From NCBI GenBank assembly GCA_964444795.1, contig CAYUIQ010000123.1:1-26057 (forward strand): a stretch of 26,057 nucleotides of DNA. The letters run 5' to 3'. This document shows, piece after piece, positions 1 through 7,153 of this stretch. The stretch comes from JABMRP01 sp964444795 (GTDB lineage: Bacteria > Planctomycetota > Planctomycetia > Pirellulales > Thermoguttaceae). A program made the position numbers and the translations under genes. The notes under the pieces are model-generated. The model ran no database searches and was not told the DNA's origin. It saw nothing but the letters and a program-made list of their open reading frames with translations. The first letter of the stretch is position 1, and every line of letters starts with the position of its first letter.

Positions 1-91
1 CTCTTGTCGTGGTGGAACGCCGAGAAAGCCGGCGCCTTCGGCTGGGCGTTAAACGAACGATCCCCAAAACAACCTGTGAATGTCAATCCAG
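1..91. other. Left edge, no assignable gene
   Basis: These bases lie directly downstream of the last gene of the minus-strand acylation operon. One minus-strand frame stays open to the edge and contains a TTG, but I recognise no protein start and see no good ribosome-binding site. A short GC-rich dyad (AGCCG/CGGCT around 28-44) could be a weak terminator hairpin, without a clear T tract. The neighbourhood suggests that an SGNH/DltD-like transferase might begin further left, but nothing within these bases proves it. Confidence 0.3.
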
Positions 92-247
92 TCAAAATCC
101 CTGATAGAAAAACAGATCCCCCGTCCGGGCACACCAGTAGACCAGCAGCAGTTGCACCGCCACCCAGGAGACTCGCAGCACGAACCGCGCTGGCGACATG
201 CCGTCGAGCAGTTCGGCCAGAGGCGCTTTGGTCTCTTGGTCGTTCAT
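92..247 (-). CDS. DltX-like one-helix membrane microprotein with C-terminal FxYxxF motif
   Basis: A 51-residue protein. Seen: a polar, charged N-terminus (1-20), arginines at 21 and 25, one hydrophobic helix at about 26-40, then a short tail ending exactly in FFYQGF (46-51). By the positive-inside rule the tail is outside the cytoplasmic membrane. Its ATG overlaps the MBOAT stop in an ATGA, with GGAG about 11 bases upstream, so it is very likely co-translated with it. Known: DltX microproteins of the D-alanylation pathway have one helix and a C-terminal FxYxxF hexapeptide whose tyrosine carries the acyl group between the MBOAT DltB and the serine transferase DltD. Inferred: Tyr48 is the acyl-shuttle residue here. 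The neighbouring MBOAT does not end in such a motif, so the motif would be supplied in trans. The gene could instead be an unrelated small membrane protein, but motif, position and topology agree. Confidence 0.75.
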   Translation of the reverse strand: MNDQETKAPLAELLDGMSPARFVLRVSWVAVQLLLVYWCARTGDLFFYQGF

Positions 248-1419
248 GGCCAGATCTTCTCCAGGGGATAAAACGCAACGACCAGCGACAACGCCACGAA
301 CTCGAAGGTAAGGATCACCGCGACCACGCGGATTCGCCAATCGGCCAGGTATCGCTTCAGCCCCTTGCTCCCCAATCGCTGCCGGAGGAAATGCCGGTGC
401 AGGTTGTTCAGCACCATGCCACCGGCGTGTAGCAATCCCCAGGCGAGAAACTGCCAACTCACCCCGTGCCACAGCCCGCACAGGGCAAAGGCGACGACAA
501 ACGCCACACTGGCGCACCAGAGCGGGTGGCGGCCATCGGTCCGGCGAACCATGACCAATTGCAGCGGAATGAACAGATTGCGGCGGATCCACTGGCCCAG
601 CGTAATGTGCCAGCGTTCCCAGTAGTTGATCATATTTCGGGCGAAATAGGGCCGGTCGAAATTCTCCGGCGTGGCCACGCCCATCAGTCGCCCCATGCCC
701 ACGGCAATGTCGCTGTAACCGCTGAAATCGAGATACAACCAGAGGGAGAACACCTGCGCCTCGAAGACCAGATACCACCCGTCGGTCCGAAAGCCGGTGA
801 GAAATACTTCGTCGAGAATGTAGGCCAGCACGAGTTTCTTGAACAACCCCAGGGCGATCCGCTCGACGGCTGCCAATACGTCGGGGGTTTTCAGCTTCGG
901 CGGCACGGGCGATTGGACGACGAACTCGTCGTACGCCTGGATCGGACCGGCTGCCAGCATGTGAAACGGCAGCAAGTAGTTGATCGTTGCCAGCAGATCC
1001 GGCGGCGGATGCCGGCCCTCGAACACGGCCCGCGACAGATCGATCAGCCGCAGGACAACATAAGAGAATCCCAACGCCACCAGCAGTGGGTTGGCCGCCG
1101 CGATATTCCACTGATCGCCGAGCCAATCAAGTTTGCGAAGGAGAAACAGCGCCAAGAGCACGGCGCCCAGGAAACATGTGGTGGGCAACCGATACCCTGG
1201 CCGGACCATCCCACGAAGCAGCAGCCAGGCGATCAACACACCCGCCAACACGACCGTCCACTGCCCCAACGGCAGCAGCAACCCGAGAAACGCCACGTTC
1301 ACCGCGGCAAACACCCAGCGGCGTGGCCGGCCATGGGCCAGCGGCGTCAACACGGCTACCGCCGCGAGAAACACCAGCCAGACCAGCGGTGTGGCAAGAT
1401 CGATCGAATGCGTGGGCAT
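244..1419 (-). CDS. MBOAT-family membrane-bound O-acyltransferase (DltB/AlgI-like)
   Basis: A 391-residue polytopic membrane protein with about ten hydrophobic segments. Seen: the MBOAT signatures DFSGYSDIA (231-239), NYWERWHIT (His271) and CGLWHG (His318), the last being the conserved catalytic histidine, plus the PENF-RPYFARN loop (251-261). Known: MBOAT proteins of this branch move an acyl group from a cytoplasmic carrier thioester across the membrane to a cell-surface acceptor or shuttle. The start ATG lies 4 bases after the FkbH gene stop, and its stop overlaps the start of the microprotein. Unlike AlgI-type relatives with a fused shuttle motif, its C-terminus (FYPLEKIWP) lacks FxYxxF. 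Inferred: it takes the group carried on the ACP of this operon and passes it to the microprotein. Family assignment is firm; donor and acceptor are inferred from context. Confidence 0.93.
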   Translation of the reverse strand: MPTHSIDLATPLVWLVFLAAVAVLTPLAHGRPRRWVFAAVNVAFLGLLLPLGQWTVVLAGVLIAWLLLRGMVRPGYRLPTTCFLGAVLLALFLLRKLDWLGDQWNIAAANPLLVALGFSYVVLRLIDLSRAVFEGRHPPPDLLATINYLLPFHMLAAGPIQAYDEFVVQSPVPPKLKTPDVLAAVERIALGLFKKLVLAYILDEVFLTGFRTDGWYLVFEAQVFSLWLYLDFSGYSDIAVGMGRLMGVATPENFDRPYFARNMINYWERWHITLGQWIRRNLFIPLQLVMVRRTDGRHPLWCASVAFVVAFALCGLWHGVSWQFLAWGLLHAGGMVLNNLHRHFLRQRLGSKGLKRYLADWRIRVVAVILTFEFVALSLVVAFYPLEKIWP

Positions 1420-1423
1420 CGGC

Positions 1424-3292
1424 TTACTCGGATTCCTCGATACAAGTCGAAACCGCCGCGGCCTCGGAGACCGAAAGTCGGAACGTCACCGAGCCGTCGG
1501 ACCCCTCCGCCACTCGCTCGAAGCCAAGCCGCTCGTACAGGTCGGTGACCAGTCCGTTCTTTCGGGTCGGCAGAAATTCTCCCAGCAGGCATTCGTAACC
1601 CGCTTCCCGGGCGCGATGCAGCAGGGCGTTGAAGAAGAACTCCTCGACCGTTCGCCCGATCACCCGGCAGCTCATCAACAGCGTGTCGATGCGCAGCGTC
1701 TTGACGGATGAGTTTTCCTCTGGCGCGCCCAGCACCACGGCCACCAACCCATGATCGCCGAACCGATCGGCCACGCGTAGCGACAGGCCAATGGCTCCCG
1801 GCTGGGCCAGCATTTGCTCCACGTCGCCCGTCCCGTGGCGGCGCGTGGTCAGGTTGAATTGGTTGGTCTTGCCGATCAGTTGCACCACGCGTTGCATGTC
1901 GCCCGGGTCGATCGGACGCACGTCGGCGCGCATCGCCAGCGACAGCAGGTAATCCTCGATCGAACCGGCCGATTCCTTCAGCCGCCGGCGCTGCCCCTGT
2001 TGCTGATATTGCTCGGTACGCTGCCGATCGGCACCCGTCAGCGCGACGCTCTCGAACCATAACCCGCCTTGCAGAGCGCGGATGTATTCGGCCGGATCCT
2101 CGGGCACCTCAACCACGGTCACCTCGGGCAGCGCCTGGCGCACGTGCTCGCGCTCGGCCGGGTTGTCGTCGAAGAAGACGAAGCTATCCAGACCCAGGTT
2201 CAACGCCCCGGCCGTCCGCTCCAGGGCCACGGCCTTGGGGTCCCAACTGGCCTGAAAATCGGCGACGTCCTCCAGCGAGAGCACCATGTTGGCGTTTTCC
2301 GTAAACGGCTCGCGGGCGTCTTGCGGGTTGTTCTTCGAGCAGACGGTCAGCAGCACGCCGCGTGCGGAGAGTTCCTTGAGGTGTCGCTGAAAAGCGCGAA
2401 AGGCTTCGCCCTCGGGACTTTCTCCCAGCGAGATTCCCAACGGTCCCGTCTCGCCGACGACCCCGCCCCAGAGCGTGTTGTCCAAATCCAGAGCGAGCAC
2501 TTTCTTCGGGCCGGTCAACGTGGCCCGGATGCCGGCCCAGAGATGCTCGGCAAGACACCGCGCGCCCGCTTCGCTCAACGGTTGTTTGGTCCAATAGTGG
2601 CGTCGCGGGTCGTAGAACGCTTGCCGGCCGATCGTTCCGGAGGCTTGCTCCAGATCGACGAAGAACGCGCCTTGGGGCAACTCGGCTCGCAACGCGGCGT
2701 TGGTCCGGCGAATCAAGTCGACCGTACCGTCCGCGGCACCGCCCAGGTGATGTCCCATGGCGCCGGGCGTGACCCAGTCGTAGCCGACTTGCAGCACCCG
2801 AGCGCCGAGCCGGTCGACGGCCACACTCCAGGCCTGATGCCAAAAGGCCAATTCGTCGTCGATGCGGTCTTGCGACGAACGGTCGCCTCCGCCGAAGAGC
2901 AGCCGCTGGTTCCAGGGCATGAGAACGACCACGTCGGGCTTTGCCGACGATTGGGCCGCGGCCATTAACTCCTGCATCACGTTGTCGTATTCCCCGTCGG
3001 CAACCGGCAGCGCCGCGCCTTGCCCCCAGGCGACCGCGGCAAGCGAATTGGCCAGCCATGGCGTGGTGCATTGCCCCAACAGCAGAACATGGCCGTCGAT
3101 CTGAGTGGGTTCGAAGCGGGCCAACTCCTTCTGGATCAGCCGGCCGGCCTTTTCCACTTCCTCGGCTTCAAGGTGCTCGCGACGCAATGCATCGCGGAGC
3201 AAGGCCAGCGCCTCGTCCGATCGCGATTCCTTGCGGAGCCGTTTCACGCGGCGAAAAAGCGACGGTGATTCCAGGGCCATTGCACTGATCAT
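1424..3292 (-). CDS. FkbH-like protein: HAD-IIIC phosphatase domain plus GNAT-like domain
   Basis: A 622-residue, full-length FkbH-type protein. Domain order: N-terminal FkbH region with a GDSL-like fold signature (about 65-255), HAD domain with DLDNT (Asp269, Asp271), CSKNN (318-322) and FFDDNPAER (373-381), then a C-terminal GNAT-like domain (about 455-605) with TNQFNLTTRR, DRFGDHGL and LMSCRVIGR. Known: FkbH enzymes of polyketide and tetronate pathways load the three-carbon unit of 1,3-bisphosphoglycerate onto an ACP and remove phosphate, giving glyceryl-S-ACP. Inferred: it charges the ACP encoded two genes upstream, taking the place of the adenylating enzyme DltA of Dlt pathways. The start ATG lies 10 bases after the methyltransferase stop, with a weak GAGAA upstream; an in-frame ATG four codons later is possible. 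Some distant relatives transfer other acyl units, so the exact cargo is uncertain. Confidence 0.9.
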   Translation of the reverse strand: MISAMALESPSLFRRVKRLRKESRSDEALALLRDALRREHLEAEEVEKAGRLIQKELARFEPTQIDGHVLLLGQCTTPWLANSLAAVAWGQGAALPVADGEYDNVMQELMAAAQSSAKPDVVVLMPWNQRLLFGGGDRSSQDRIDDELAFWHQAWSVAVDRLGARVLQVGYDWVTPGAMGHHLGGAADGTVDLIRRTNAALRAELPQGAFFVDLEQASGTIGRQAFYDPRRHYWTKQPLSEAGARCLAEHLWAGIRATLTGPKKVLALDLDNTLWGGVVGETGPLGISLGESPEGEAFRAFQRHLKELSARGVLLTVCSKNNPQDAREPFTENANMVLSLEDVADFQASWDPKAVALERTAGALNLGLDSFVFFDDNPAEREHVRQALPEVTVVEVPEDPAEYIRALQGGLWFESVALTGADRQRTEQYQQQGQRRRLKESAGSIEDYLLSLAMRADVRPIDPGDMQRVVQLIGKTNQFNLTTRRHGTGDVEQMLAQPGAIGLSLRVADRFGDHGLVAVVLGAPEENSSVKTLRIDTLLMSCRVIGRTVEEFFFNALLHRAREAGYECLLGEFLPTRKNGLVTDLYERLGFERVAEGSDGSVTFRLSVSEAAAVSTCIEESE

Positions 3293-3302
3293 CGCGGTGT
3301 TC

Positions 3303-4235
3303 TCAAGATAGGTCGTTGTGGCGTTTCTGAACGATCAGGGCCATCGATCGCGGTAGGAATCGAGCCTTGGGTAACGTGCGACGAGGTGCGGCGCACAGGG
3401 TCTCTAATACCCGCAGGCGGTGATCCTCGCACAACCGAACCAATTCCGACTCGCGACGGAACTCGTAAATGTGATCCACCTGGGCGGCCGTCAGGGCAGC
3501 GGTCACAAACGCCGGGGCACCGGGGCGAAGCAGATGTTCGATCACGGAGAACAATCGCCCCGGTTTCTCCAGGTGTTCGGCCAGGAAGCAACAGATCAGC
3601 GCGTCGGCCGACTCACCCGGCATCCGGTCCAAGTCCAGCGCGTTTTGCTCGACGTAAGAGGCCCGATCGGCGTGACCGGCCGCGGCGGAAAGGCTACGCG
3701 CGATGTCGATCGACGAGGGGCTGATGTCGAACCCGCGAAGCGTGGCGCGGGGTAGCACGTCCAGCGCCCACGTTCCCCATCCGCCATGGCCCGGGGCGAT
3801 TTCGACGAGTTCGGCCGCTTCGGTGGACAACGGTTCCTGACACCTTTTTTCCAGGAAGCGATCGCGGAAGAAAAGGCTGATCTCCGTGTGGTGCGCCCAG
3901 AGGATGTTGCTGAGGAATACGGCCCAGAGGTAGTCGTCCATGCGATCGCGACGGCTGTAGTGATCGGCATATACTTCGTCGAACGAGCGATGTTGGTACT
4001 GGCCGTCGGCTTCGTATCGGGCCTGGGCCAGGTTTACCTCGGTCGAGTACGTGGCAAATGCGTCGATGGCTTTTTCGACGTCACCGCCGGTGCCGACCAG
4101 CCAACCGAGCATCCGACCGGTGACGCGGTCGAATCGCTCGGGACAGACCGCTCGCGCTTCCTCGACACCCCGCACCGATCGCGGATGGCGCCGCCGGATG
4201 ATTTCCCAGAGCATGGTCAGGAGATCGTCTTTCAT
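3303..4235 (-). CDS. Class I SAM-dependent methyltransferase
   Basis: A 310-residue protein with a helical N-terminal part (1-135) of no recognised family, then a Rossmann methyltransferase core. Seen: motif I VEIAPGHGGWG (144-154), an acidic residue at the end of strand two (Asp170 in GFDIS), an NALDLDRMP stretch (198-206) and an AEHLEKPG segment (219-226). The ATG overlaps the ACP stop in an ATGA; the open frame continues upstream only because it reads across the ACP gene in another frame, so that extension was discarded. Known: methoxymalonyl-ACP pathways pair FkbH and an ACP with an O-methyltransferase acting on the carrier-bound unit. Inferred: this enzyme may O-methylate a glyceryl group on the ACP. 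It could also act on the final sugar acceptor. Methyltransferase identity is good; substrate unknown. Confidence 0.82.
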   Translation of the reverse strand: MKDDLLTMLWEIIRRRHPRSVRGVEEARAVCPERFDRVTGRMLGWLVGTGGDVEKAIDAFATYSTEVNLAQARYEADGQYQHRSFDEVYADHYSRRDRMDDYLWAVFLSNILWAHHTEISLFFRDRFLEKRCQEPLSTEAAELVEIAPGHGGWGTWALDVLPRATLRGFDISPSSIDIARSLSAAAGHADRASYVEQNALDLDRMPGESADALICCFLAEHLEKPGRLFSVIEHLLRPGAPAFVTAALTAAQVDHIYEFRRESELVRLCEDHRLRVLETLCAAPRRTLPKARFLPRSMALIVQKRHNDLS

Positions 4236-4471
4236 GAGGCGACTTTCGAGTCGATCAGATCGACCAACTCGCCGACGCTCTTCAGCCCGGCCACTTCCGC
4301 ACTGAGGAAGCGGACTCCGAAGGCCTTTTCCACGTTGATGATCAGCGTCACGTGCATGAGCGAGTCCCAGTCTTCGACGTCGGCGGCCGTGGTGGCCCGG
4401 GTTGTCAGCAGTTCGTCGTCGTCGAAAACGTCCTGAAAAACGTCGTTGAGTTGCACCAATGTTTCGTCCAT
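4232..4471 (-). CDS. Acyl carrier protein
   Basis: A 79-residue acidic protein with the four-helix ACP pattern and the phosphopantetheine attachment motif DSL (Ser37 in DWDSLMHV), followed by the usual helix-two sequence VTLIINVEKAFGVRF. It needs a 4'-phosphopantetheinyl transferase to become active. The ATG is preceded by an AGAGGA ribosome-binding site about 7 bases upstream. It is the first gene of the minus-strand operon, overlapping the methyltransferase gene by four bases. No fatty-acid synthesis genes lie nearby, so it is most likely a dedicated carrier for the FkbH-loaded group, like DltC in D-alanylation or FkbJ-type ACPs in methoxymalonyl pathways. A housekeeping AcpP role is unlikely because of its neighbours and sequence. 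Confidence 0.93.
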   Translation of the reverse strand: MDETLVQLNDVFQDVFDDDELLTTRATTAADVEDWDSLMHVTLIINVEKAFGVRFLSAEVAGLKSVGELVDLIDSKVAS

Positions 4472-4615
4472 CGATCGAATCCTCTGTTAGCGGCCGTTTG
4501 TCTGTCCGGTGGGTCCCTTTGGGAATATAGCTTAGACGGCAGATCCGACTCGTTCGGGGGATATCCATGCGACCGCATGGTTGCGACGAACGTGACGATG
4601 GTCCCGATTCGTCCC

Positions 4616-4639
4616 GATTGTTACATTCCCGTTACAATC
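4616..4639. promoter_or_regulatory. Operator-like dyad GATTGTTAC-N6-GTTACAATC
   Basis: Two 9-base arms are inverted around a 6-base spacer with a single mismatch pair, and the same bases also form a direct repeat of GTTACA spaced 11 bases apart. The low-GC dyad stands out from its GC-rich surroundings. It lies about 145 bases upstream of the ACP start and about 360 bases upstream of the pseudokinase start. A dimeric repressor or activator site is a reasonable guess; the regulator is unknown. Confidence 0.35.
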
Positions 4640-4754
4640 ATTCGGTGCCCCGAATGCGTCCAATCTCCCAGAGTGACAGGCCCCCGCGCAACCGGTTCCC
4701 AGGAATGCCCAACCGCGGCGACGCTCCGGCGGCGGTAGCCCGCGGCCGTGAAGC

Positions 4755-4810
4755 ATGGGCTTGCCCGTCTTTGCCGACCCCCCAAAAGGCAAGGCAGGCA
4801 AGCCGCCCAT
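4755..4810. repeat. Imperfect inverted repeat, dispersed-repeat type
   Basis: The left arm (4755-4775) and right arm (4788-4810) pair over about 20 bases with a three-base insertion; both ends carry ATGGGC/GCCCAT, and the loop is A/C rich. It begins with the same GCATGGGC word as the perfect inverted repeat at 9868-9944, so both may belong to one family of intergenic palindromes. Confidence 0.5.
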
Positions 4811-4893
4811 GGTATCCGCGCGAAGACGTTTTCGTTGCTCGGGGGTGTCCAGTGTGATAAGCAGCGATGGAGTAAGGAGTTACAGGCTTTTGT

Positions 4894-4922
4894 TTGGGTT
4901 ACCGCCCTCGACTGGATATAAT
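4894..4922 (+). promoter_or_regulatory. Sigma70-like promoter of the pseudokinase gene
   Basis: A perfect TATAAT at 4917-4922 lies 17 bases after a weak TTGGGT at 4894-4899. Transcription would start near 4929, giving a leader of about 70 bases before the ATG at 4998. The -10 is strong and the -35 poor. Confidence 0.5.
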
Positions 4923-4997
4923 GGCGAGTAACTGGGTGGCCGTGGGGGGGGTGCTAGCGAGTTTGCGACACTGTCGTCGAGCCACGGGAGCGACACG

Positions 4998-7040
4998 ATG
5001 AAGGACACCGAAAAACGGCATCGCGGTGGTCTCACCGTGGCATCGAAACCGTTGACCGAAGAGGCGCTGGTCCGCCGCACGGTCCTGCTGGGTGAGTTGC
5101 GTTTGCTGGACCCCGTCCGATCGGGCGGGTCGGCCACGCTTTATCCCGCACGGGCCGACGACGATCGGCCCTTCGTGATCAAGACGCTTTCGCCGGTTTT
5201 TGCCGAGAACGAGCAGTGTGTGGCCAGCTTCCGCGAAGAAGCCGCCGCGCGAATGCGCGTGGAACATCCCAACCTCATCCGCATCCTGGAGGTGGGTGAA
5301 GACCGGGGCGTGTATTATTGCCTCACGGAGCACATCGAGGGTCGAAGCCTGCGCCGGCTCGTCGAGGGTGGACGGGCGCTGGAGTCGCTGCAAGCGGTGC
5401 GGATCATCCGATCGATTGCCGAGGCGGTGGGCACGCTACACGCCGCCGGGCTGGTGCATCGGTGCATCCAGCCGGACAACATCCTACTGACCGGCGGCGG
5501 GCGCGCCGTGTTGGCCGAGCGAGGGTGCGCGCTGTACGTCGATCAGCAACTCGACCTCCTGCACTCCGGCCACGGGTTGGAAACACGGCAGTACCTGGCG
5601 CCCGAGCAAATCGTCCGCCAAACGGCGGCCGACGCCCGATCCGACGTCTATTCGCTGGGAGCTACCCTCTATACGCTAGTTACCGGTAGGATTCCTTTCC
5701 GCGGCGAGGACGTCACCGAACTCCTGCGAAACAAGGAGAACCATGATTTTCGGCTTCCCCATCAGATCAATGCCAATCTGAGCCGTAGTCTCACCAAGAC
5801 GATCGTTCGGGCAATGGATGCCGATCCCCGGCAGCGTCCGCAAGACGCCGAGGCGTTTACGGCGCAACTGCAAGACGACGTGGAAACGGCCGGCCCGTAC
5901 GAGCTGATCGAACAGATCGGAGGCAGCGGTGCCGAGGCGATGTTCCGGGCGCGGGATCCGTCGGGACAGACCGTGGCCGTCCGGATTCCCGGTCCCCACA
6001 CGACGGTCGATCCGGATCGGCTCGCCCGGTTTCGGCAGCGTGGCCGGCTGTGGAGCCAGTTGTCGCACCCCAACGTGGCCCGGGTGATCGCTCGCGGCCA
6101 GCAGCAGGATCGATACTTCATCGCCACGGAATTCGTCGACGGGGAAACTCTGGATCGCTACGTGGCCAAGTCGGGCCATCTGACCGAGAACGAGTCGCTG
6201 CAGATCGCCACCGCCGTTGCCGAAGCGCTCGACGCCGTTCACCAGCACGGGATCCTCCACCGCTGCGTGAATCCGACCAAGATCCTCTTAACCCGGTCCC
6301 GGCACGCCAAGTTGGCCGAGCCGGGCATGTTCGACCAGAGCGATTCTTCCCCCGCTGGGTTCGACCCGAATACGGCCCGCTATCTACCGCCCGAGCAGTT
6401 GGGGAAGAACAAGGACCTCGACCGCCGGGCGGACATTTATGCCCTGGGAGCCTGTCTCTATTTCATGACCACCGGATGCCCGCCGTGGGCCGGCAGCACG
6501 CCGGAGGAACTCCTCGAAGCCAAGCAGGCCGGCGCATTCCGTCCGCCCGAGGAGTTGAACCCCTCACTGAGTCCGCTGACCGCGTCACTCATCCATAAGG
6601 CGTTGCAGGCCGAAGCAGCACGTCGACCCGCAACCGCCGATAGCTTCGGCAGCGCGGCCGAGGTTTGCCTCAAGCAGGAAGACGGGACACAGGTCGTCTT
6701 CGACGATGAGGTGTCCGGCACTCCGGCCGAGATAGCGGCCTACTGGTATGTCCAGGTGTCGCGGAGGCCGCACGGCGTCTCTCGCCTGAAGGCTACCGAG
6801 TCTCAGGTCGAACGGCTGATTCGCCAGGGCATCGTTGACCGCCACGCGCGCGCCTCCGGCGACGGGCTCGATCCGTTTGTGCCAATTGGCGAGATTCCCG
6901 TCTTTGAGCCGCTGCTGGCGCCCCACGGAATGGCCGGCACCGTCGCCTCGGCGATCAAAACGCTGGCCACTCGACCGATCGCCGCGCTGGGCCATGCCGT
7001 GGCCACCGTCGTGGGACCCGGCTCGGCTAAGAGTTCCTGA
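4998..7040 (+). CDS. Tandem protein-kinase-fold protein, both domains probably pseudokinases
   Basis: A 680-residue cytoplasmic protein with no membrane segment. First kinase fold about 31-293: glycine-rich loop RSGGSATLYPA (41-51), VIK lysine (Lys62), YLAPEQ (199-204) and SDVYSLG (215-221). Second fold about 300-556: IGGSGAEAMF (307-316), PPEQ (464-467) and ADIYALG (478-484). The catalytic loop HRD is HRC in both (156 and 423), DFG is replaced by AERG (173-176) and AEPG (440-443), and the second domain also has Arg329 in place of the lysine. A C-terminal stretch (582-638) starting WYVQV resembles GYF_2 domains. GGGAG precedes the ATG by 7 bases. Planctomycetes carry many Hanks-type kinases; this one probably acts as a scaffold or allosteric sensor rather than an enzyme. 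A residual atypical activity cannot be excluded. Confidence 0.85.
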   Translation: MKDTEKRHRGGLTVASKPLTEEALVRRTVLLGELRLLDPVRSGGSATLYPARADDDRPFVIKTLSPVFAENEQCVASFREEAAARMRVEHPNLIRILEVGEDRGVYYCLTEHIEGRSLRRLVEGGRALESLQAVRIIRSIAEAVGTLHAAGLVHRCIQPDNILLTGGGRAVLAERGCALYVDQQLDLLHSGHGLETRQYLAPEQIVRQTAADARSDVYSLGATLYTLVTGRIPFRGEDVTELLRNKENHDFRLPHQINANLSRSLTKTIVRAMDADPRQRPQDAEAFTAQLQDDVETAGPYELIEQIGGSGAEAMFRARDPSGQTVAVRIPGPHTTVDPDRLARFRQRGRLWSQLSHPNVARVIARGQQQDRYFIATEFVDGETLDRYVAKSGHLTENESLQIATAVAEALDAVHQHGILHRCVNPTKILLTRSRHAKLAEPGMFDQSDSSPAGFDPNTARYLPPEQLGKNKDLDRRADIYALGACLYFMTTGCPPWAGSTPEELLEAKQAGAFRPPEELNPSLSPLTASLIHKALQAEAARRPATADSFGSAAEVCLKQEDGTQVVFDDEVSGTPAEIAAYWYVQVSRRPHGVSRLKATESQVERLIRQGIVDRHARASGDGLDPFVPIGEIPVFEPLLAPHGMAGTVASAIKTLATRPIAALGHAVATVVGPGSAKSS

Positions 7041-7073
7041 CCGTTTGGCCCCGCCACTTGCGCCGGGCTAAAC

Positions 7074-7102
7074 TTGCACGTCGACGGACCAGCCGCTAAC
7101 CT
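7074..7102 (+). promoter_or_regulatory. Possible promoter of the VCBS gene
   Basis: TTGCAC at 7074-7079 and TAACCT at 7097-7102 are separated by 17 bases in the 113-base gap before the VCBS gene. The -35 is fair and the -10 weak. Co-transcription with the pseudokinase gene is also possible. Confidence 0.3.
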
Positions 7103-7153
7103 TAGAGTTGCCGTCAAGCGAGTAACACACCCCTTTCTCCGAGGTACTTCCCG

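Larger units (their letters stand above)
4472..4997. other. Divergent intergenic region between the acylation operon and the pseudokinase gene
   Basis: This 526-base region separates two divergent transcription units and should hold both promoters. On the plus strand there is a consensus -10 at 4917-4922. On the minus strand a TATATT at 4529-4524 is a possible -10 for the ACP operon, but no good -35 is seen. It also holds an operator-like dyad (4616-4639) and a long imperfect inverted repeat (4755-4810). I see no convincing coding region; the short open frames lack ribosome-binding sites. Confidence 0.55.

Noticed and set aside
248..1126. Longer minus-strand frame upstream of the microprotein
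   Set aside because: This part is a shadow of the MBOAT gene in another frame, rich in arginine and glycine; only the last 51 codons form a sensible protein.
466..1548. A 360-codon plus-strand frame across the MBOAT and FkbH genes
   Set aside because: Composition is dominated by Arg, Gln, His and Pro, as expected for antisense of hydrophobic GC-rich genes, and no start signal is seen.
4236..4568. N-terminal extension of the methyltransferase frame
   Set aside because: It reads across the ACP gene in another frame and gives a low-complexity arginine-rich sequence; the ATGA overlap at 4232-4235 is the natural start.
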